Positions 1 to 5,581 of a DNA stretch of 5,818 nucleotides are shown one piece after another. Positions within the stretch are counted from its first letter, which is position 1. The number at the start of each line of letters is the position of its first letter. Origin of the DNA: ZC4RG30 sp964456255 (GTDB lineage Bacteria > Pseudomonadota > Gammaproteobacteria > Steroidobacterales > Steroidobacteraceae); the NCBI GenBank assembly GCA_964456255.1, contig CAYWDZ010000195.1, positions 1 to 5,818 on the forward strand, in the 5' to 3' direction. The notes under the pieces were generated by a model. It searched no databases. It saw only the letters and a program-made list of their open reading frames with translations, and was not told where the DNA came from. The position numbers were made by a program, and so were the translations under genes.

Positions 1-1313
1 GATGCGTGCTCGCAACGCAGAATCCGGTGGACCTGGACTACAAGGGCCTGGGCAACACCGGTACCTGGCTGATCGGCCGCCTTCAGACCGAACGCGATCG
101 CGACCGGCTGCTCGATGGCCTGACCAGTGCGCTGGCCGGCGGTGGCCCGTCGCGCGAGGAGCTGACGCAACTGCTGGGTTCGCTGACGCAGCGCGTGTTC
201 TTCATGCGCAATGTGCACGACGACGCGCCGGTGCTGCTGAAGAGCCGCTGGGCTCTCTCTTATCTGCGCGGGCCGCTGACTCCGCCGGAGATCTCGCGCC
301 TGATGGCGCCGCGCAAGCAGGCCACTGCGGGCGCCAGCGCCGCGATGGCCGCCGCTGCACCTGCGGCAGCGCCCGCCCCTGCTGCACGCCCCGCCCTGCC
401 GCCTGATGTGGAAGAAGCCTTCCTGCCGGTCAATGGCGCAACCACCGGAATCCTCTACCGGCCGCGCGTGCTGGGCCTTGCGAAGCTGCACTATGCCGAC
501 AAGACCGCCGGAATCGACGAGTGGCAGTCGCTCAGCCTCGCCGCGGCGATTTCCGACGATGGCAGGGAAGCCTTGTGGAATGAAGCCGAAGAGATCACCG
601 CCGCGCTGACCCGGGAGCCCGTGGCCGGCGCGGGCTTTGCCGATGTACCTGCAGCCGCGCAGCGCGCGGCGGCCTATGGAGAGTGGGGCAAGACACTGAC
701 CGCGGCGCTGTACCAGGATCGCGCGGTGAAGCTGCTGACCTGCGATGCGCTGAAGCAGACCTCGCGCGCCGCTGAATCCGAAGGCGACTTCCGTGCGCGG
801 CTGGCGCTCGCAGTGCGTGAGCAGCGCGATGCAGAGGCCGAGAAGCTGCGCCAGAAGTTCGCGCCGAAGCTCGCCACGCTGCAGGGCCAGAAGCAGCGCG
901 CGCTCGAACGCGTGGAGCGCGAGAAGAGCCAGGCCTCGCAGCAGAAGATGCAGGCGGCCATTTCCATCGGCACCTCCATCCTCGGTGCATTCCTCGGCCG
1001 CAAGGTGCTGTCGAGCTCCAATGCCACCCGCATGGGCACGGCGGCGCGCTCGGCCTCGCGCATCGGCCGCGAGTCCGCCGACGTGGGGCGCGCCGAAGAA
1101 TCGGCCGAGCAGATCGACCAGCGCATCGCCGATCTGAACAAGGAGCTGGAGGCTGCCATCGCCGCGCTCGACACCCGGCTCGACGCGCAGCGCATCGCGC
1201 TGCGTGAACTGACCATCGCGCCGCGCAAGAGCGATATCGCGGTGGGCAAGGTGATGCTGCTGTGGACGCCCTGGCGCAACGGCAGCGATGGCTTTCCGGT
1301 GAGGGCCTCCTGA
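1..1313 (+). CDS. HerA/DUF87-like P-loop ATPase, C-terminal part (5' end outside window)
   Basis: The reading frame is open from the left edge (first full codon at base 3) to TGA at 1311-1313, giving 436 visible residues. It opens with VLATQNPVDLDYKGL followed by TWLIGRLQTERDRDRLLDGL. I recognise this as the end of the ATPase core of HerA/DUF87-type AAA-like ATPases; the Walker A and B motifs must lie upstream of the window. Next come an Ala/Pro-rich linker (about nt 321-410), a globular stretch with VEEAFLPV and LYRPRVLGLAKLHYAD, and a long charged coiled-coil (about nt 790-955). A small hydrophobic Gly-containing segment follows (SIGTSILGAFLG, about nt 960-1000), then a second coiled-coil (about nt 1095-1190) and a conserved-looking tail (VGKVMLLWTPWR). 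HerA relatives are DNA-translocating or helicase motors. The precise role of this long C-terminally extended subgroup is not known to me. The stop overlaps the yajQ start by one base, so the two genes are probably co-transcribed. Confidence 0.8.
   Translation, partial: CVLATQNPVDLDYKGLGNTGTWLIGRLQTERDRDRLLDGLTSALAGGGPSREELTQLLGSLTQRVFFMRNVHDDAPVLLKSRWALSYLRGPLTPPEISRLMAPRKQATAGASAAMAAAAPAAAPAPAARPALPPDVEEAFLPVNGATTGILYRPRVLGLAKLHYADKTAGIDEWQSLSLAAAISDDGREALWNEAEEITAALTREPVAGAGFADVPAAAQRAAAYGEWGKTLTAALYQDRAVKLLTCDALKQTSRAAESEGDFRARLALAVREQRDAEAEKLRQKFAPKLATLQGQKQRALERVEREKSQASQQKMQAAISIGTSILGAFLGRKVLSSSNATRMGTAARSASRIGRESADVGRAEESAEQIDQRIADLNKELEAAIAALDTRLDAQRIALRELTIAPRKSDIAVGKVMLLWTPWRNGSDGFPVRAS
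1298..1304 (+). promoter_or_regulatory. Ribosome binding site of yajQ
   Basis: GGTGAGG lies 8 bases upstream of the ATG at 1313, inside the last codons of the ATPase gene. It supports that ATG over the in-frame upstream start at 1262, and so does the match of MPSFD to the conserved YajQ N-terminus. Confidence 0.65.
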
Positions 1314-1804
1314 TGCCTTCCTTCGACGCAGTCTCGGAATTGAACGGCCACGAAGTCACCAATGCCGTGGACCAGGCCAACCGCGAACTGGAGCAGCGCT
1401 TCGACTTCCGCGGCATCGGTGCCACCTACGAGCGCGATGACAAGGAGCCCTTCTCGATCCTGATGAAGGCGCAGGCCGAGTTCCAGTTGAAGCAGATGCT
1501 CGACATCCTGCGGCTCAGGCTCTCCAAGCGCGGCATCGACGTGAACTGCATCGAGGTCAAGGACATCGACAAGAACCTTGGCGGCGCGCGGCAGAATGTG
1601 GTGCTCAAGCACGGCATCGATCACGAGATCGGCAAGAAGATCGTCAGGCAGCTCAAGGAATCAGGGCTGAAGGTTCAGGCGCAGATCCAGGGAGACAAGG
1701 TGCGCGTCACCGGCAAGAAGAAAGACGACCTGCAGGATGCCATTGCGCTGCTGCGCAAGGCAGACCTGGGCGTACCACTGCAGTTCGAGAATTTCCGCGA
1801 TTGA
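1313..1804 (+). CDS. yajQ: YajQ family nucleotide/cyclic-di-GMP-binding protein
   Basis: A 163-residue protein, the usual full length for YajQ (UPF0234). It begins MPSFDAVSELNGHEV and continues with RFDFRG, EFQLKQMLDILRLRL, KVQAQIQGDKVRVTGKK and DDLQDAIALLR, ending in QFENFRD. These are family hallmarks along the whole length. YajQ proteins are small cytoplasmic proteins with two ferredoxin-like folds that bind nucleotides or RNA. A Xanthomonas member has been reported as a cyclic-di-GMP effector controlling virulence genes, which is why the family is often named c-di-GMP-binding. Whether this copy binds c-di-GMP cannot be read from the sequence. The start codon shares its A with the stop of the upstream ATPase gene (TGATG), and its own stop overlaps a TTG start of the next gene. 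This indicates translational coupling in one operon. No frameshift or truncation is seen. Confidence 0.95.
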   Translation: MPSFDAVSELNGHEVTNAVDQANRELEQRFDFRGIGATYERDDKEPFSILMKAQAEFQLKQMLDILRLRLSKRGIDVNCIEVKDIDKNLGGARQNVVLKHGIDHEIGKKIVRQLKESGLKVQAQIQGDKVRVTGKKKDDLQDAIALLRKADLGVPLQFENFRD

Positions 1805-3153
1805 ACAACGCCGCGCGCGACTACCCGCACATGATGCGCGGACCGCGCTTCGCGTGGTGGCGGCCGTTGCTTGCCCTGCCGCTGGCGCTGCTGTTCGCAT
1901 TCATCCTGATGGGGGGCCTGTTCGGCATCTTTGCACTGGCCGGCCAGGCGCAGCTCGTGAGCCGGGCATTCGCGGGCGACGACATGAATCCGGTTGGCTT
2001 CATGGCCACGAATCTGGTCATCGCCACCTTCATTCCGGCGGCCATGCTCGCGACCCGCATCCTGCATGGCGTGAAGCCCGGCTTCCTGACTTCGGTGGCG
2101 GGCGGATTCCGCTGGCGCTGGGCGATGCGGTGCGCGGTGATCCTGGTGCCGCTGTATGTGCTCACCTTCGCGCTTGACCTGCTGATCAACGGACCGGAAG
2201 GTTCGATTCCGGCGCAGCAGGGCCTGCTGCTGTTGATGGTTCTTGTCAGCACACCGTTCCAGGCGGCCGGCGAGGAATATCTGATCCGCGGCCTGCTGAT
2301 GCAGAACGTCGGCGCTTGGTTCCGGCATCCAACCGTTGCGCTGGTGTCCACCACTGCACTGTCCACGGGGCTGTTCGCGGCCATGCACGGCAGCAGCGAC
2401 GTGTGGATCCTGCTGGACCTGGCGGTGTTCGCGCTCGCCAACTGCATCCTGATCTGGCGCACCGGCGGCCTCGAGGCAGCGGTGGTCCTGCACGCGGTCA
2501 ACAACATGGTGGGGATGATCGGGACTCTCTTCGTCGGTGGCTGGGGCGAGGGCTTCGTCGACGAGAAGAGTGTGGGCAAGCCGCAGGATCTGCTGCTCAC
2601 CGTGCTGGTGACCAGCGTGGCAGTGCCGCTGCTGCTGAAGGCGGCGGCCAGGCAGGGCATCCAGCGCGTGTATCAGCCACCGGCAGAGCCGCCCGGCGAT
2701 GCGGTCGGCAGCCTGCGCATGAATGGCTGGCTGTGGACTTCGGTCGCAGCGCCGGTGGCGTTGGGTCTACTGGTCGCCGCGGTCGGCGTCATCATGCTGC
2801 TGATACCCAAACCCACGCTGCGCCTGCTGCATTACACGGACATCGCCGGGCGAATGGGCGTTACCAGCCAGGGCTGCTTCGCGGGTTATCTGGTGCAAGC
2901 CCTGCCGATGGAAGTGCGCCGCTACGACACGCGCAAACTGGTGGAAGACGATGTGGTGATCCGGCTCGGCCAGCAGACCATCACCGGCAGCCAGGGCATG
3001 TTCCAGTTTCCCGTATCGCCCGAGCTGATGGCGGCGAACCCCGAATTCCACGTGGTGCTGCCCGATGGCCACACCATCACGTACCGCTACCAGTTCAAGG
3101 TTGATCGCGCCGCACTGCAGGCGAACGAGAAGTGCCCGGTGGAGACGCCCTGA
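1801..3153 (+). CDS. CPBP family intramembrane protease with extra C-terminal domain
   Basis: A 450-residue polytopic membrane protein if translated from TTG 1801, which overlaps the yajQ stop (TTGA). The alternatives are ATG 1831 or 1834, giving about 440 residues; neither choice has a strong Shine-Dalgarno sequence. The three CPBP (CAAX protease/Abi, Rce1-like) motifs are complete: EEYLIR at residues 158-163, FAAMH at 192-196 and HAVNN at 231-235. The expected catalytic/ligand residues E158, E159, R163, H196, H231 and N235 are therefore all present. I see about eight hydrophobic segments, the first near residues 18-43 and the last near 310-336. Residues from about 337 to 450 form a soluble tail that I do not recognise. 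It has two cysteines (C359 and C445) that could form a disulfide if the tail is extracytoplasmic. CPBP core proteins are usually about 200-300 residues, so this one is long. Family members cleave prenylated or other membrane-associated substrates, or act in bacteriocin immunity; the substrate here is unknown. Placement behind yajQ suggests a backbone gene, not part of the peptide locus. Confidence 0.85.
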   Translation: MNNAARDYPHMMRGPRFAWWRPLLALPLALLFAFILMGGLFGIFALAGQAQLVSRAFAGDDMNPVGFMATNLVIATFIPAAMLATRILHGVKPGFLTSVAGGFRWRWAMRCAVILVPLYVLTFALDLLINGPEGSIPAQQGLLLLMVLVSTPFQAAGEEYLIRGLLMQNVGAWFRHPTVALVSTTALSTGLFAAMHGSSDVWILLDLAVFALANCILIWRTGGLEAAVVLHAVNNMVGMIGTLFVGGWGEGFVDEKSVGKPQDLLLTVLVTSVAVPLLLKAAARQGIQRVYQPPAEPPGDAVGSLRMNGWLWTSVAAPVALGLLVAAVGVIMLLIPKPTLRLLHYTDIAGRMGVTSQGCFAGYLVQALPMEVRRYDTRKLVEDDVVIRLGQQTITGSQGMFQFPVSPELMAANPEFHVVLPDGHTITYRYQFKVDRAALQANEKCPVETP

Positions 3154-3212
3154 TCATTTCTGCTGATCCCGGGCAGTTTCACCGCCACCACGCCTGACCC
3201 TGCCCGCCCAGA

Positions 3213-4511
3213 ATGGCTCCCATGACGCAGGAGCTGTTTCGCCGCGAAGTTCTCGATGCACGCCGCACGCACTGGCTGGGCGAGATCTCGCTGGTGCAGC
3301 CGCTGCGGCTCTGGGTCCTGAGCGCCGTTGCGCTGCTCGCGGCATTGGTGGTCGTGCTGTATCTCGTATTCGGCAGCTACACGCGGCGCGCAACGGTGGC
3401 GGGTCAGCTGGTGCCAACCCAGGGCCTTGCGACCGTGCTCGCACCCGCCGCGGGCGTGGTCAGTGAGCTGTACGCCACCGAAGGCGAACAGATCATTGCA
3501 GGTGCAACGCTGGCCATCGTCGCAGTGCCACGCGTCACGATCTCCAGTACCGGCTCGCGCGACCTGCAATCCAGCATGGGCGACCGGCAGGAGGGGCTGC
3601 GATCCGTACAGGAGGGGCAGTTGCGCACGCTTGCGGCGCAGGCTGCGGGCCTGGCGGAACAACTGGCCACGGCACGCAACGAGCTCGCGCAGATAGAGGC
3701 CGCCATCGCGACGCGCGAACAGCAAGTGCACATCAACGAGACCACGCTGGCGCGCCTGCGTGAGCTCTACCAGCAGCAGTACGTGAGCCAGCTGCAGCTC
3801 AGCCAGCAGGAATCCGCCGTGCTCGAGCAGATCAGCGCGGTGCAGGCCTTGCAGCGCCAGGCGAGCACGGCGGCGCGCAATATCCAGCAATTGCAGCAGG
3901 CCATCGCGGAACTGCCCGGGCAACGCAAGGCCATTGAAGCCAGCATCCAGCGCGATCTGGCCGCGCTGGCTCAGGAACGCGTCGAGATGAATGCCTCCGC
4001 CACGGTGACCATCAACGCGCCGGTCAGCGGGGTCGTCGCCACGCAGATCGTGAAGAGCGGTCAGGCTGTGCAGGAGGGGCAACCCCTGCTCACCTTGTTG
4101 CCGGGAGACGGTGCCCTGGAAGCAGAACTGTTCGTGCCCAGCCGCTCGATTGGCTTCATCGCACCTGGCGATGCGGTGCTGCTGCGCTTCCAGGCTTTTC
4201 CCTGGCAGAAGTTCGGACATCAGCAGGGCGCGATCACCAGCATCGGCCGCAGTCCGCTCGCGCCTGCCGGAGGCGGCCAACCGCTGTATCGCGTCACCGT
4301 AACGCTGGCGCAGCAGTCGGTTACCGCCTACGGCAGGGCCGAAACATTGAAGCCGGGGATGCTGCTCGATGCCGACATCCTCGGCGAGCGGCGGCGACTC
4401 ATCGAATGGCTGTTCGAGCCGCTGTATTCACTGAAGGGAAAGGTATTTCCGGGTGCACTCCCGGAGCCCACGGCGCAGGGTTTGCGCCATACGACCAGAA
4501 AGGAGAGCTGA
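3213..4511 (+). CDS. HlyD/CvaA-type membrane fusion protein for peptide export
   Basis: A 432-residue periplasmic adaptor of a type I secretion/ABC exporter. It has a short cytoplasmic N-terminus (LFRREVLDARRTHWLGEI, typical of CvaA-like adaptors) and one transmembrane anchor at about residues 33-53. The first half of a biotinyl-lipoyl-like domain (GVVSELYATEGEQIIAGATL, about 83-110) is followed by a long Gln/Ala/Glu-rich coiled-coil hairpin (about 120-262). The second lipoyl half (INAPVSGVVATQIVKSGQAV, from about 267) leads into a beta-barrel region (ELFVPSRSIGFIAPGDAVLLRFQAFPWQKFG, about 305-335). Such proteins bridge an inner-membrane ABC transporter to a TolC-like outer-membrane channel. 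The precursor gene starts one base after this stop, and a C39 ABC exporter follows, so it is assigned to double-glycine peptide export. The start could be ATG 3213 or ATG 3222; neither has a visible Shine-Dalgarno sequence. The upstream gap of 59 bases could carry a promoter, but I cannot identify one. Confidence 0.93.
   Translation: MAPMTQELFRREVLDARRTHWLGEISLVQPLRLWVLSAVALLAALVVVLYLVFGSYTRRATVAGQLVPTQGLATVLAPAAGVVSELYATEGEQIIAGATLAIVAVPRVTISSTGSRDLQSSMGDRQEGLRSVQEGQLRTLAAQAAGLAEQLATARNELAQIEAAIATREQQVHINETTLARLRELYQQQYVSQLQLSQQESAVLEQISAVQALQRQASTAARNIQQLQQAIAELPGQRKAIEASIQRDLAALAQERVEMNASATVTINAPVSGVVATQIVKSGQAVQEGQPLLTLLPGDGALEAELFVPSRSIGFIAPGDAVLLRFQAFPWQKFGHQQGAITSIGRSPLAPAGGGQPLYRVTVTLAQQSVTAYGRAETLKPGMLLDADILGERRRLIEWLFEPLYSLKGKVFPGALPEPTAQGLRHTTRKES
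4501..4506 (+). promoter_or_regulatory. Strong ribosome binding site of the precursor peptide
   Basis: AGGAGA (within AAAGGAGAG) ends 6 bases before ATG 4513. It is among the best Shine-Dalgarno matches in the window and fixes the start of the 54-codon gene. The longer in-frame extension beginning at GTG 4453 lies inside the HlyD gene and lacks such a site. Confidence 0.85.
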
Positions 4512-4512
4512 C

Positions 4513-4677
4513 ATGCGTGAGTTGAAGCAGAACGAGATCGAGAACGTGAGTGGAGCCGGATTCCTGCACGAGTTGGTCGACGATATCTACTACACCATCA
4601 AGAAGTTGCCGACCATCTACGACGCAGCAATCACCTCGACGGCCGACATGATGTGCCGCGCCACCAGCAATTGCTGA
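4513..4677 (+). CDS. Double-glycine (GA-type) leader peptide precursor, putative class II microcin
   Basis: A 54-residue precursor that begins MRELKQNEIENVSGAG. Counting back from a cut after Ala15, the leader places L4 at -12, E8 at -8, I9 at -7, V12 at -4 and G14-A15 at -2/-1. This is the standard pattern recognised by C39 peptidases. It closely resembles the colicin V leader (MRTLTLNELDSVSGG) and the GA-type leader of microcin L. The predicted mature peptide is residues 16-54 (39 aa, average mass about 4.39 kDa by hand sum). It has an acidic/aromatic N-terminal half (GFLHELVDDIYYTIKKLP) and a tail ending C48-RATSN-C54, which could close a seven-residue disulfide ring on the C-terminal Cys. 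Side-chain charge is slightly negative (5 acidic, 3 basic, 1 His). The gene starts one base after the HlyD stop and is followed by a strong hairpin. I do not recognise the core peptide. Bacteriocin activity is inferred from context; an export-processed signalling peptide is the alternative. Confidence 0.85.
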   Translation: MRELKQNEIENVSGAGFLHELVDDIYYTIKKLPTIYDAAITSTADMMCRATSNC

Positions 4678-4694
4678 TCTTCTGACACGTGGCT

Positions 4695-4732
4695 ACAACC
4701 GTGATCGCCGCGCCTGCGACGATCACGGTTGT
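4695..4732 (+). terminator. Strong stem-loop after the precursor gene (partial terminator or mRNA stabiliser)
   Basis: ACAACCGTGATCG (4695-4707) and CGATCACGGTTGT (4720-4732) are exact reverse complements, a 13-bp stem. After one C/A mismatch, three more pairs (4709-4711 with 4716-4718) close a GCCT tetraloop. Only a weak T-run (GTTGTTCAG) follows, so a fully efficient intrinsic terminator is unlikely. The stem begins 17 bases after the precursor stop and ends 27 bases before the next ATG. This position is typical of attenuating or 3'-end-protecting hairpins that keep the precursor transcript more abundant than the downstream immunity and transporter mRNA. The functional reading is inference; the repeat itself is plain in the sequence. 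Confidence 0.75.
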
Positions 4733-4747
4733 TCAGCTGCCGGCCCC

Positions 4748-4753
4748 AGGAGA
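4748..4753 (+). promoter_or_regulatory. Ribosome binding site of the second CPBP gene
   Basis: AGGAGA lies 6 bases upstream of ATG 4760, just beyond the hairpin. It supports that start and independent translation initiation for this gene. Confidence 0.8.
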
Positions 4754-4759
4754 ATTGAG

Positions 4760-5566
4760 ATGGCCAAGATGAACGCGGCACCACCCAAACTGCGCATTTC
4801 AACCAGGGACCTGGTCTTTGCGTTCGTTCTGACGCTACTTGTTGCCGTTGTAACCGGTGCGTTCGTCCATTCCCGCCACCACGAACTCGAGCGCCTGGCG
4901 CTGCCGATTGCTCATCTTGTAGCGGTCACCTTGTTCACTCTGCTGGTGATGCTTGGCGGAAGGCAGTCGTTGCCGGCCGTCATTGCAGCCACATCCATCG
5001 GGCGAGCGCCCCGTCCTGGTGGAATGCTGCTGTGGGGTCCGGTTGCGATACTGGCCGGACTGATCTTCCGCTTTGGTATCGGCGGACTGGGCTATGCCAT
5101 TGACGTGGCATTGCACCTCTTTCAACCATCATTGCCCGATCCGAGTCTGATCGAAGTTCCAAAAGGATCTCTTCCCCGGTTCGATGCGCTGCTGATCGTC
5201 GCCGTCTTGCTCGGAGCCGCGGTGGAGGAGTATGCGTATCGCCGGATCCTGCAGTCCTACTTCTGTCGCAAGTACGGCCTGTGGACAGGAATCCTGGGCG
5301 TATCAGTAGCCTTCGGCGCGGTACATGCGAGCATCGGCGTCATTCTGGCGGGCTCTTGTCTTGCCCTGCTCTATCTCTACAGCGGCAGACTATGGGTAGC
5401 CATCGTTGCGCACGCCACCGCAAACCTGGCTGTCTACGCCATGAACGTCCTGCAACCGAGCGAGGAAGCGCTCCTCGCGTGCTGCGGCATCTCGGCCGTG
5501 ATATTGGTGGCAGCGTTGGCCTTTGCCACGCAAGCCATCAGACGCACGCAGCCGATCTACACCTGA
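4760..5566 (+). CDS. CPBP family intramembrane protein, candidate bacteriocin immunity/processing protein
   Basis: A 268-residue polytopic membrane protein with a clear Shine-Dalgarno sequence. Hydrophobic segments include residues of about 18-36, 46-65, 92-110, 145-160, 172-188 and 193-232, plus a last one near 240-258. The three CPBP motifs are complete: EEYAYR at residues 156-161, FGAVH at 185-189 and HATAN at 218-222. The glutamates, arginine, histidines and asparagine of the predicted intramembrane active site (E156, E157, R161, H189, H218, N222) are therefore retained. CPBP/Abi proteins include CAAX-type proteases and immunity proteins of some Gram-positive class II bacteriocins (plantaricin and sakacin 23K loci). 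Its position between a double-glycine precursor and the C39 exporter suggests self-immunity or a maturation step; this is inference. It is only loosely similar to the longer CPBP protein at 1801-3153 and lacks that protein's C-terminal domain. Base composition is less GC-rich than the genes to the left. Confidence 0.87.
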   Translation: MAKMNAAPPKLRISTRDLVFAFVLTLLVAVVTGAFVHSRHHELERLALPIAHLVAVTLFTLLVMLGGRQSLPAVIAATSIGRAPRPGGMLLWGPVAILAGLIFRFGIGGLGYAIDVALHLFQPSLPDPSLIEVPKGSLPRFDALLIVAVLLGAAVEEYAYRRILQSYFCRKYGLWTGILGVSVAFGAVHASIGVILAGSCLALLYLYSGRLWVAIVAHATANLAVYAMNVLQPSEEALLACCGISAVILVAALAFATQAIRRTQPIYT

Positions 5567-5581
5567 TCGCCCGCTGCGACG

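Noticed and set aside
1262..1312. Upstream in-frame start for yajQ
   Set aside because: The extension overlaps the ATPase gene and is absent from the family, whose proteins start MPSFD; ATG 1313 has its own GGTGAGG site.
674..1624. 316-residue minus-strand open frame spanning the ATPase and yajQ genes
   Set aside because: It is antisense to two well-supported genes and is Ser/Arg/Ala-rich without family motifs; a shadow frame.
3154..3212. Gap before the HlyD gene as a promoter region; contains a 6-bp inverted repeat GGGCAG (3171-3176) / CTGCCC (3200-3205)
   Set aside because: No convincing -35/-10 pair could be read, and a 6-bp stem with a 23-base loop is within chance. A promoter may be here but the sequence does not show it.
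3087..4280. 397-residue open frame on the minus strand opposite the HlyD gene
   Set aside because: It is a low-complexity His/Arg/Gln-rich translation opposite a clearly conserved coding gene, as expected from GC-rich codon bias. No recognisable domain.
4448..4465. Small inverted repeat TCCGGG-TGCACT-CCCGGA near the end of the HlyD gene
   Set aside because: A short GC-rich stem inside a coding sequence and about 50 bases from the precursor start; could affect expression, but such hairpins are common at this GC content.
4453..4512. N-terminal extension of the precursor from GTG 4453
   Set aside because: It overlaps the HlyD coding region and lacks a ribosome binding site, and the double-glycine leader consensus starts exactly at ATG 4513, which has a strong one.
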